Made by a program: the position numbers and the translations under genes. Positions 34,989 through 42,512 of a stretch of 64,000 nucleotides of DNA are shown here, piece after piece. This stretch comes from Xylanibacter rodentium. GTDB lineage: Bacteria > Bacteroidota > Bacteroidia > Bacteroidales > Bacteroidaceae. The DNA lies in assembly GCF_013166575.1 (NCBI RefSeq), contig NZ_JABKKE010000006.1, forward strand, positions 124,001 to 188,000, in the 5' to 3' direction. Below the pieces are notes generated by a model, which had not been told where the DNA came from, made no database searches, and was given only the letters and a program-made list of their open reading frames with translations. The stretch's first letter is position 1. Each line of letters begins with the position of its first letter.

Positions 34989-36341
34989 ATGATAAAGAAC
35001 ATCACTACGACAATACTGGCAGCAATAGCACCTGTCATCATGGCGGCAGCACAAGGCAAATTCGTATTTACGAAAGAGGTGACACCTATCATATCCACAC
35101 AATGGGGACAGGAATATCCATACAACAGGATGTGTCCGACGGTAATCATCGACTCTACCGAAAAACATCTCTACGCCGGATGCGGACCGCTCGTGATGTC
35201 GCAGGTAATATGTCACGACCGCAAACAACCGCAACAAGGCAAAAACGGCAAGCCATACCGGTGGGAACTGATGGATACACAACTGAGCGACACATCGGCA
35301 ATGGAGCATATAAACGCTGTGGCAAGACTGATACGCGACTGTGGCACGGCTGCAGAGACCAACTACGGACAGACGGCAAGTTCGACCAAACTGAACAGCG
35401 TGGTCCAAGGGCTGAAAAAACACTTCGGATACAATCGCTACATGCACATAGCAGACAGGGCATACTATCGCGGCAAAGACGGAGACAAGGCATGGAAAGA
35501 ACTTATATTCGACGAACTGAAAGCCGGCCGGCCCATAATAATACGCGGAGAGAAAAGCAAATGGAACGCACATGTATTCATTATCGACGGATGCCGTGAC
35601 TCACTGGTACACGTAAACTGGGGATGGAACGGACGACGAAACGGATACTACGACCCTGACTCGCTATACGGGTTCAGATCCAACCAACGGATGGTAGTGG
35701 GCATAGCCCCGAAAGACATAATGCCGGCCGTACGCCTGATAAATGTGGACGAGCCGGGACGATTGGCACACAATATCAGTGAAGACGACTGGCTGTATCT
35801 GCGTCATGTCAAACTGACGGGCACAATAAACAAAGATGACGTAAAACTGTTGCGTCAATTGGCCGGAGGTGCACGCAGTGGTGGCGGTGAACGCAACGGT
35901 ACACTAAGTTCGATAGACATGAGTGAGTGTGTGATACTGACACTGCCCGACTCCGCTTTCTGCGGCTGTGACAATCTCACGTCAATCACTCTGCCGATAA
36001 CCCTTCCCGAAATAAGCGCCTACGCTTTTGCGGGATGCTCCAAACTGAACAACGTGACGATACATCCACTGGTATGCGACATCAGACAACGCGCCTTCTC
36101 GGGATGTTTCAATCTGATATACTTGTCGTTGCCACGTTCCCTTATGACCATCGGAGCAAACGCATTCAACTCGTGCAACGCCCTGACTACGGTAACAGTA
36201 CCGCAGGCTGTTAAAACAATAAGTAACGGAGCTTTCGCACATGCCAGGAACCTGAGTGAACTGACAATACCGAAAACAGCCAGATACACAGCCGGAACTA
36301 TCGCAAAAGGAACAAAAGTGAAACAAATAAAGAAAATATGA
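34989..36341 (+). CDS. C10-family cysteine protease with leucine-rich repeats, no propeptide
   Basis: A 450-residue exported protein. Residues 30-240 match the streptopain (C10) fold: catalytic C65 in YAGCGPLVMSQ, H195 in NAHVFIIDG and the oxyanion N/W in VHVNWGWNG (208-214). Residues ~260-440 are BspA-type leucine-rich repeats (AFAGCSKLNNVTI, AFSGCFNLIYLSL, AFNSCNALTTVTV). C10 enzymes normally carry a propeptide of about 120 residues before the catalytic Cys, and here only about 40 mature residues precede it, so inhibition in the cell must be handled otherwise or the enzyme is degenerate. The stop overlaps the ZIP transporter start (ATGA). Confidence 0.82.
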   Translation: MIKNITTTILAAIAPVIMAAAQGKFVFTKEVTPIISTQWGQEYPYNRMCPTVIIDSTEKHLYAGCGPLVMSQVICHDRKQPQQGKNGKPYRWELMDTQLSDTSAMEHINAVARLIRDCGTAAETNYGQTASSTKLNSVVQGLKKHFGYNRYMHIADRAYYRGKDGDKAWKELIFDELKAGRPIIIRGEKSKWNAHVFIIDGCRDSLVHVNWGWNGRRNGYYDPDSLYGFRSNQRMVVGIAPKDIMPAVRLINVDEPGRLAHNISEDDWLYLRHVKLTGTINKDDVKLLRQLAGGARSGGGERNGTLSSIDMSECVILTLPDSAFCGCDNLTSITLPITLPEISAYAFAGCSKLNNVTIHPLVCDIRQRAFSGCFNLIYLSLPRSLMTIGANAFNSCNALTTVTVPQAVKTISNGAFAHARNLSELTIPKTARYTAGTIAKGTKVKQIKKI

Positions 36342-37120
36342 ACGCTATAGCACTTGGACTTCTCATTCCGTTTGCAGGCACCGTGGCCGGTTCTGCCCTG
36401 GTCTTCTTCATGAAACGCGACATGCCTGCACAACTCCAAAAGACATTGCTCGGATTCGCGTCGGGCGTGATGGTGGCCGCATCTGTATGGTCACTGCTTA
36501 TACCCAGTCTTGACTTCAGACCTGATGCCGACGGCATTGCCCGTGTCATACCGGCAGCCGCAGGCTTTCTGGCAGGCATGGCCTTTCTGCTGCTCATCGA
36601 CTACATCACCCCTCACTTGCACACACGGACAAGCAATCCCGAAGGTCCGCACACCCGCTTATCGCGCACGGCGATGCTCTCGCTTGCCGTCACCATACAC
36701 AACTTGCCCGAAGGCATGGCTGTAGGTGTGGTACTGGCCGGAGCAGCATCGGGAGACGCAGGCATCAGCTCGGCAGGAGCACTGGCTATGTCGATTGGTA
36801 TAGCCATACAGAACATACCCGAAGGAGCCATAATCTCCATGCCTATGCGTGCCGAAGGCAACAGCCGATGGCGCTCGTTTACGATAGGAAGCCTCAGCGG
36901 AGCAGTAGAGCCGTTGGGCGGCCTTGCCGTAATAATGCTCACGGCACTGCTCACACCGGTGATGCCCTATATGCTCTCGTTTGCGGCAGGAGCCATGCTG
37001 TATGTCGTCATCGAAGAACTTATACCCGAGGCAAGCGAAGAGCCCCACTCCAATCTCAGCACTATAGGGTTTGCCATAGGATTCACTATGATGATGGTGC
37101 TTGACGTTGTGCTGGGATGA
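36338..37120 (+). CDS. ZIP-family metal transporter
   Basis: A 260-residue inner-membrane transporter of the ZIP (GufA-like) group with eight helices. The conserved metal-pathway motifs are HNLPEGMAVG in helix IV and NIPEGAIISMP in helix V, and helix VI has VEELIPEA. It probably imports zinc or another divalent cation. Translation is coupled to the preceding secreted C10 protease through a 4-base overlap, an odd pairing for a transporter. Confidence 0.9.
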   Translation: MNAIALGLLIPFAGTVAGSALVFFMKRDMPAQLQKTLLGFASGVMVAASVWSLLIPSLDFRPDADGIARVIPAAAGFLAGMAFLLLIDYITPHLHTRTSNPEGPHTRLSRTAMLSLAVTIHNLPEGMAVGVVLAGAASGDAGISSAGALAMSIGIAIQNIPEGAIISMPMRAEGNSRWRSFTIGSLSGAVEPLGGLAVIMLTALLTPVMPYMLSFAAGAMLYVVIEELIPEASEEPHSNLSTIGFAIGFTMMMVLDVVLG

Positions 37121-37207
37121 TTGTCTCACACCAGGACTTGTTGTTTGTCAAGTTGAACATGCGGAATGGCCAAAATAGACGAATTGATGCAAATATTTAC
37201 ACATTTA

Positions 37208-37239
37208 TTTGTCGGTTATACATCTTTTTACTACCTTTG
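37208..37239 (+). promoter_or_regulatory. Complete Bacteroidetes promoter for an RNA candidate
   Basis: TTTG (-33 box, 37208-37211) and TACCTTTG (-7 box, 37232-37239) with a 20-base spacer, the expected geometry. Transcription should begin near 37244-37246. No start codon follows in range. Confidence 0.75.
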
Positions 37240-37243
37240 CACT

Positions 37244-37435
37244 GTCCTTTCTGTGGAGAGGACTGTGAAAAAATTGAGTGCTATACGTGTTTATGAACTG
37301 CGTTCTCGTCTCAAAACAACGGCCAAATAATTGAGAAGAACAAGAGAATAAAGGAATTAGATGCGCCTCTATGTGGGCGTATTCTCCTTTTTATTTATCT
37401 TGTTCGGGGTGCTTGGCCGTTCCCTTGGGGCGATA
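37244..37435 (+). ncRNA. Candidate small RNA with a 128-nt rod hairpin
   Basis: It starts with an 8-bp hairpin (GTCCTTTC-TGTG-GAGAGGAC). After a linker it folds into a long rod at 37306-37433. TCGTCTCAA pairs with TTGGGGCGA (two G-T pairs), a symmetric 3x3 internal loop follows, and AACGGCCAA (37318) pairs with TTGGCCGTT (37413). Then GAACAAGA..AATAAAGG pairs with CCTTTTTATTTATCTTGTTC-side sequence, and the tip is ATGCGCC/GGGCGTAT. A complete promoter precedes it and no ORF fits. It resembles a 6S-like or Bacteroidales-1-like RNA in shape, but the family is not confirmed. Confidence 0.6.
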
Positions 37436-37797
37436 ATGATTGTGAAGAAAACGTCCACTCTTTTTCATTCACAATATGTTTATTGCAATTGAGAGACCCC
37501 TAAATAACGGCCAATTATTAAAGGTTTTTCTCAACATGCGCCTTCACTACGGGCTGATATTGCCAAAAACAGGTGCACAAAACGACATCAGCGACATCAC
37601 ACCGTGATACCGTTGTGTATGTTTGTCGTATACTACGCATAGCCAACCACTATGCGGAAAGCAATAATTGTACCCATACCGAATCTACATATATGCTACG
37701 TTACATCCGAAGTTATATATAATCAAGGCCACAAAGCCTTCTAACGGCAAATGGGATCAACTGATTAACATAAATAAACAATAAAAACAACAGAGAA
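37436..37797 (+). other. Leader region without a gene
   Basis: Non-coding stretch between the rod RNA and the TolB-like gene. It holds a hairpin ATTGTGAA/TTCACAAT (37439-37475) and a second copy of AACGGCCAA at 37506-37514 that could compete with 37318-37326 for pairing with 37413-37421. Otherwise it is A/T-rich with no promoter box I can support. If the RNA reads through, this is a long 5' leader of the downstream gene. Confidence 0.4.
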
Positions 37798-38841
37798 ATG
37801 ATGAGAAAAGAAGTACTTGCACTGTTGGCGGCCGTACTTGTCGCTACAGGTTCCGAAGCTGCCAAAAAACCTAAGTTTGACTACTCGGTAGTATTCGTAC
37901 CCGAGGAAGGAGGGGTAAAGTTTGAGAAAATAACCGAAGACGCCGATATGGTGGCCGAGTACAAGCAAGGGCGCAACAGAACCGGAAATCTCGTGAAAAA
38001 GGCCACCGGAATATTCGGTTCGGTAAAGACAAACGTACTCGATTGGTGGGTAATACCGCAGATTGCACTCTCGCCCGACGGAAAACGCATAGGATATATC
38101 AATGAGAAAAACGGTACTACCAACGTCATGATAAAGAGTGCGGCCAAAGGCGGAGCCAGCATACAACGTACATTCCGCACCAATGTTGAAGGTTTCTCAT
38201 GGAGTCCGGACGGAAATACAATCTGTTTTACCGAAGTACGTGGCGGGCACCATGGCATATATCTTGTTGACGCCAACCAAGGTACGGTAGTACGTCAGGT
38301 TTCTGGTGGAAACGACAATGACTACGGAGGGGTCATATCCCCCGACGGGAATACAATATTCTTCCACCGCGGTGAAGGTTACTCAAGCTACAGTCTATGG
38401 AGCTATGACCGCAAAACTAACCTCTTCTCAAACTATTCACGCGGCATGACAGCATGCCTCATACCTGGCAACAAGAACACTATCTACTGCGCACGCTTTA
38501 CTGACAACAACGAAAGCGAGATATGGCGCGTCAACTTTGAAACAGGAGTTGAAGAAGTCATACTCACCCAGCCAGGAAAAAGTTTCACTACACCACAATT
38601 GTCACCCGACGGAAAATGGTTGCTCGTCACCGGTAGCAGCAAATCCGAGAAAGAAGGCATTGACAATACCGACATATTCGTAGTACGGACCGACGGAACA
38701 CAACTGACCCAGCTTACATATCACCCTGGAAACGACCTGTCACCGATATGGAGTCCAGATGGACACAGTATATTCTTCCTTTCGCAGCGCGGTTCGGCAG
38801 ATAAGGTATACAACGTATGGCGTATGGACTTCAACATGTAA
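37798..38841 (+). CDS. Secreted TolB-like beta-propeller protein
   Basis: A 347-residue exported protein (signal peptide ending at GSEAA) made of PD40/TolB-type propeller blades. Repeated LSPDGKRI, WSPDGNTI, ISPDGNTI, LSPDGKWL and WSPDGHSI segments lie about 45-60 residues apart. No protease domain follows, so it is a propeller-only protein, likely for protein or glycan binding in the periplasm or at the surface. It lies 55 bases upstream of the porin gene and is probably co-transcribed. Confidence 0.8.
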   Translation: MMRKEVLALLAAVLVATGSEAAKKPKFDYSVVFVPEEGGVKFEKITEDADMVAEYKQGRNRTGNLVKKATGIFGSVKTNVLDWWVIPQIALSPDGKRIGYINEKNGTTNVMIKSAAKGGASIQRTFRTNVEGFSWSPDGNTICFTEVRGGHHGIYLVDANQGTVVRQVSGGNDNDYGGVISPDGNTIFFHRGEGYSSYSLWSYDRKTNLFSNYSRGMTACLIPGNKNTIYCARFTDNNESEIWRVNFETGVEEVILTQPGKSFTTPQLSPDGKWLLVTGSSKSEKEGIDNTDIFVVRTDGTQLTQLTYHPGNDLSPIWSPDGHSIFFLSQRGSADKVYNVWRMDFNM

Positions 38842-38896
38842 CAATTATAAAAAACAAAATATTCACATTATCCATTAATTCAAAACATTAAAAAAC

Positions 38897-39619
38897 ATGA
38901 GAAAAAAACTATTGATCATTGCATGCGTATTCTGCGCCCTCACTGCATCGGCACAACGTGCAAGCAGCAGTTCATCGTCATTCTTCTCTACAGAGAAAGT
39001 TGACGGAGGAGTAACATTCGGCATACGTGCCGGAGTGAACATGGCAAACATTTCCGGAAGCGACAGCGACGGCTCGTCGTATTCGTTCGGCAACCGCACA
39101 TCATTCCACATCGGCGTTACCGCAGACATCCCTATCATGCAGAGCCTCTACGTCCAGACCGGTCTCTTCTTCCAGAACAAGGGATATAAATTTGAAGAAA
39201 CAGATAATTATTCTGATTATTATGATGACTACTACAACAAAACCACTGAAACGGCTAAACCCATGTACCTCGAAATACCGGTACTGGCATCATATCGCTA
39301 CAACGTCAGTGATGCCATACAGCTCCAGATTAATTTCGGTCCGTATTTCGGATATGGCATAGGTGGAAAAATGAAAGAAGAGACAAGCCTTTATGGTGAA
39401 AAGGAATCAAAAGAATATGATTATTTCGGAGATGCTGATGAGACCTGCGGATTCAAGCGTTTCAACTGCGGACTGCAGGTAGGAGCCGGATTGACATTTT
39501 CCGACCACTACTATCTTGGCTTCAACTACCAGTTCGGTCTGTCAAACATTAACGACAGTGACGACTTTGATTCTATAAAAGACAGGAACTGGATGATAAG
39601 TCTCGGCTACAATTTCTGA
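38897..39619 (+). CDS. Outer-membrane beta-barrel (porin family)
   Basis: A 240-residue exported barrel of the OmpA-like small-porin type common in Bacteroidetes. The signal peptide is MRKKLLIIACVFCALTASAQ, then a low-complexity Ser stretch, then GVTFGIRAGVNMANISG, YVQTGLFFQNKGYKF, YLEIPVLASYRYN, CGLQVGAGLTF and a terminal strand ending in an aromatic residue (SLGYNF). An Asp/Tyr-rich loop near residue 105 (NYSDYYDDYY) may bind cations. It ends at a bidirectional terminator. Confidence 0.82.
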   Translation: MRKKLLIIACVFCALTASAQRASSSSSSFFSTEKVDGGVTFGIRAGVNMANISGSDSDGSSYSFGNRTSFHIGVTADIPIMQSLYVQTGLFFQNKGYKFEETDNYSDYYDDYYNKTTETAKPMYLEIPVLASYRYNVSDAIQLQINFGPYFGYGIGGKMKEETSLYGEKESKEYDYFGDADETCGFKRFNCGLQVGAGLTFSDHYYLGFNYQFGLSNINDSDDFDSIKDRNWMISLGYNF

Positions 39620-39692
39620 CAGAATACATTAAACAATGCTGTATAGACAACCACAGCAACGTTTTATTTTTCTTTTTAAATGGAAACATTCC

Positions 39693-39730
39693 GGAACAGC
39701 GCACTTGTGAAAGTACGCTGTTCCAATTTT
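39693..39730. terminator. Bidirectional terminator
   Basis: GGAACAGCG/CGCTGTTCC with an inner ACTT/AAGT stem, followed by AATTTT on the plus strand and preceded by A/T-rich sequence, between the convergent porin and helicase genes. Confidence 0.75.
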
Positions 39731-39737
39731 ATCAAAT

Positions 39738-41735
39738 CTACACTCCGTTTTTCAGTCCGCACACATATCCATACAGTTTGCGATAGAACGGATGACGAGT
39801 CATGGTAGACACATCACCAAGTATTATCAGTTTCATCCGTGCACGGGTAATGGCCACGTTCATCCGTCGCAAGTCGCGCAGAAATCCTATATCGCCACTG
39901 TCATTGGCCCGCACCAAAGAAATCAGTATCACATCACGCTCCTGTCCCTGGAATCCGTCTACCGTATTCACAGAGATGCGACGACGAAAAGGCTTGAAAA
40001 ACTCGCGCTTGGCGAGCATCCGCCGCAAATACTGCACCTGTGCCCGATATGGCGAGATTATACCCACGTCAATACGCTCGTCGAGGATGCGCTGCCGTCC
40101 TATCCTCGTAAAATAAGCCTCAAGACATTGCAGGGTCAGTTCGGCCTCCGCCTTGTTTATCCGTCCGAACGTCTCACCAACAAACTCTTCCCTAAAAGGC
40201 AGTGAAGAGTTCAGAGTTAATAGTGAAGAGGTATGATTAGCTTTGTTGCTGTGGTCAGGCACCTCGTCTTGACGGTAATCAGACCTCTGCACTCCCAACT
40301 CTTCACTCTGAACTGAAGAAGACAGATCAACCCACTCCATCGGGATATCGTAGTCGAGAATGCCGCGAAACTTGACATCAGGTGCCGACTCTACCATCCC
40401 GCCATAAAACCAGTCGCTCGAAAAGCGCATGATGTCCTCGTGCATGCGATACTGCATCTTCAGCAGTGTCACAACCTCGGGCTTCTGCTCCACGATACGC
40501 TCCATGAGTGTCCTGCCCAGTCCGCCGCGCACAGCCTCCATGCTCTTCACCGTGGGCGGAAGCTGACAGTGGTCGCCGGCCAGTATAACCCGCGACACCC
40601 GCCTCATCGGAATCCAGCAGGCAGCCTCAAGCGCCTGCGCGGCCTCATCAATGAACAGCGTGCTGAACTTCATGCCGTCGAGCAGACGGTTGGCACTGCC
40701 CACCAGCGTCGAAGCTATAACGCGCGCCTCACCAAACAGTTCGCCGTTGATACGTATCTCAAGTTCTGTGACACGGCCTTTCAAATGTTCCATCTTCTGA
40801 TGATAGCGGTCGTCTCCGCGGCGACGGGCCCGCAGGTCGCGTATAGCCTTTCGCAAAGCCCACAAATGAGGATAGTCGGGATGTGCCTCGAAACGCCGTT
40901 CGTAGGTGAACGAGAGCATCTTGTCATTCACCTTTGTGGGATTTCCTATACGCAGCACGTTGACTCCTCTGTCTACGAGTTTCTCGCTTATCCAGTCAAC
41001 GGCCATGTTGCTCTGCGCACATACCAACACCTGGCTCTCGCGCCGCAATGTCTCGTATATGGCCTCAACAAGCGTTGTCGTCTTTCCCGTACCGGGAGGC
41101 CCATGCACTATGGCCACATCCTTGGCCCGGAGCACCTCGTTAACAGCCTTCTCTTGTGTGGCGTTGAGATACTGGAAGTGCATTGGCTGGAAAGTGAATG
41201 TCTCGGCTTTCTGCCGCGAACCGAACAAGTCGCGCAGATAACCCATCCGCCCTTTGGCTCTGATGGCCCGGTCAAGGGCATCGAACATCGTGCGGTAACT
41301 CGTCTCGTCGAAAGCCAGTTGCACGCCCATCTTGCTGTAGCTCTGAAGGTCGGACACACTGAAACCGTCGGGCACGGCCACCACCATTCGGTTGCCGTCC
41401 ACATACGACACGGTTGCCGTAGAGCGGATTACGCCAAATGTCTCTCCTTTCGTCCCCGCATCATCATTCATGAAAAAGAAGTTGACCGGCCGTCCGAACT
41501 CAAAGTTATGCTCAATCTCAATATCCTCCTCGCGATACAGCTCCACCACCATCTGATTGAGAGAGTTGTAATAGCTGCGGCCCACGCGCACCGGAAACCA
41601 GGCATCACCGCGCTTCACCCTGCGCCGCATGCCAATGGACTCTACATGGCGGTCGTACTCCGCCTTGTCGGCCTTATATTCTATTTCAAGAAGTCTGCGT
41701 TGGTTCTGCAGCACCTGTATCGGAGATTGCATCAT
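39738..41735 (-). CDS. SF1 DNA/RNA helicase with repeat-derived insert
   Basis: A 665-residue helicase of the UPF1/IGHMBP2-like SF1B group: Walker A GPPGTGKTTT, motif II FIDEAAQALE, motif III GDHCQLPPT, motif V/VI VDGFQGQERD and NVAITRARMK. An N-terminal beta-barrel (1B-like) region precedes the core. Between WVDLSS and EEFVGETFGRINKAEAE, which adjoin in relatives, there is an insert of about 42 residues. It is encoded by a copy of the heptamer palindrome repeat (40203-40320) that happens to keep the frame. The stop of the upstream YhcH-like gene is immediately adjacent, so the two are co-transcribed. Confidence 0.88.
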   Translation of the reverse strand: MMQSPIQVLQNQRRLLEIEYKADKAEYDRHVESIGMRRRVKRGDAWFPVRVGRSYYNSLNQMVVELYREEDIEIEHNFEFGRPVNFFFMNDDAGTKGETFGVIRSTATVSYVDGNRMVVAVPDGFSVSDLQSYSKMGVQLAFDETSYRTMFDALDRAIRAKGRMGYLRDLFGSRQKAETFTFQPMHFQYLNATQEKAVNEVLRAKDVAIVHGPPGTGKTTTLVEAIYETLRRESQVLVCAQSNMAVDWISEKLVDRGVNVLRIGNPTKVNDKMLSFTYERRFEAHPDYPHLWALRKAIRDLRARRRGDDRYHQKMEHLKGRVTELEIRINGELFGEARVIASTLVGSANRLLDGMKFSTLFIDEAAQALEAACWIPMRRVSRVILAGDHCQLPPTVKSMEAVRGGLGRTLMERIVEQKPEVVTLLKMQYRMHEDIMRFSSDWFYGGMVESAPDVKFRGILDYDIPMEWVDLSSSVQSEELGVQRSDYRQDEVPDHSNKANHTSSLLTLNSSLPFREEFVGETFGRINKAEAELTLQCLEAYFTRIGRQRILDERIDVGIISPYRAQVQYLRRMLAKREFFKPFRRRISVNTVDGFQGQERDVILISLVRANDSGDIGFLRDLRRMNVAITRARMKLIILGDVSTMTRHPFYRKLYGYVCGLKNGV
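40203..40320. repeat. Heptamer palindrome repeat, locus 4, inside the helicase gene
   Basis: GAAGAGTTCAGAGTTAATAG..GAAGAGGTATGATTAGC and, after a 40-base centre, GGTAATCAGACCTC..CTCTTCACTCTGAAC. It is the same structure as the intergenic loci 24819, 25976 and 30118, but it lies inside a reading frame and is translated as a Ser/Asn/Asp-rich segment. Confidence 0.85.
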
Positions 41736-42371
41736 CTATTCCACATAATCAAGTTTCACCACTATCACACGTATGTTCTGGTCATCCTTTTCCGTTTTCA
41801 CCTTCGCGATATGCCAATCCGACGGGAAGAATATGAAAAACTCATCCGGAACGGAGTCATAAAACCGGGCCTTATCCACATCATATGCGTAGTGTATCAC
41901 ATCGGGACGATATTTCGTGTTCGGCTTGCTTGTCTCATGGTCGATGATGCCGAAACGCTCCGTTCCCTTCACAACATACTGAAAGTCGATGTGATGATAG
42001 TGGCTCTCGCTGCGGCGTTTCTCCAACGGTCCGTTTTCGCTGTCCTCCACGCTCACCACCAAATCTGTGCCTTCAATGGAGTGTTTGCCCTTCTTTATTG
42101 TCAGAAGGTCGGTCTCTGCGAGCCAGCGGAACATGGATTCCCACTGTGCCGTATTCTTGTTGTATTGCTCGTAGAAATCAACAGCGTTCACCGTCCTGTG
42201 AGGACCGGCAGCCTTGAATCCGTTACGCCACTTTCCCTTCTTCATCCATTTAACAGCCTTCTTCTGTAAAGCCTTGTCACCGCACTGGCGGGTATAAACT
42301 CCCTGTGCCGATACCGACAGCACAATCATTGCCGCTGCCCAAAAAGCAAGTATTCTTTTCATGATCATCAT
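41736..42371 (-). CDS. Secreted YhcH/YjgK/YiaL family protein
   Basis: A 211-residue member of the YhcH/YjgK/YiaL (DUF386) cupin-like family, with an N-terminal signal peptide (ending VSAQ) that most family members lack. The metal-site residues typical of the family are visible in SESHYHHIDFQYV and FFPSDWHIAKV. Family members are linked to sugar-acid or sialic-acid metabolism and bind a metal in a double-stranded beta-helix. It is the first gene of a unit with the helicase, with zero bases between. Two -7 boxes lie upstream. Confidence 0.82.
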   Translation of the reverse strand: MMIMKRILAFWAAAMIVLSVSAQGVYTRQCGDKALQKKAVKWMKKGKWRNGFKAAGPHRTVNAVDFYEQYNKNTAQWESMFRWLAETDLLTIKKGKHSIEGTDLVVSVEDSENGPLEKRRSESHYHHIDFQYVVKGTERFGIIDHETSKPNTKYRPDVIHYAYDVDKARFYDSVPDEFFIFFPSDWHIAKVKTEKDDQNIRVIVVKLDYVE

Positions 42372-42384
42372 TATTTATATCCCG

Positions 42385-42457
42385 CAAAGATAGTGCAAAT
42401 CGAATGCAATCAAGCTTGCTTGAATTGCTGAGGTGCAGCCTATCTTCTGCAAAGGTA
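42385..42457 (-). promoter_or_regulatory. Tandem promoter boxes for the YhcH gene
   Basis: TATCTTTG (42385-42392) and TACCTTTG (42450-42457) on the minus strand flank a conserved-looking segment with GCTGCACCTCAGCA and an AAGCAAGCTTG palindrome. The first box lies 14 bases before the ATG. The arrangement suggests two start sites with an operator between. Confidence 0.55.
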
Positions 42458-42499
42458 ATAAAATATATGGAAAACGCAACTTGATACACAGGAAATACG

Positions 42500-42507
42500 T
42501 AACTTTG
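42500..42507 (+). promoter_or_regulatory. Promoter -7 box, leaderless start
   Basis: TAACTTTG ends only 5 bases before the ATG at 42513. In Bacteroidetes promoters transcription starts about 7 bases after the box, which is at or next to the start codon. Confidence 0.55.
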
Positions 42508-42512
42508 CACAC

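Noticed and set aside
40440..42269. A 609-codon open frame on the plus strand opposite the helicase and YhcH genes
   Set aside because: It mirrors two well-supported genes, has no recognisable domain and a His-rich, low-quality composition typical of antisense shadows in GC-richer DNA.
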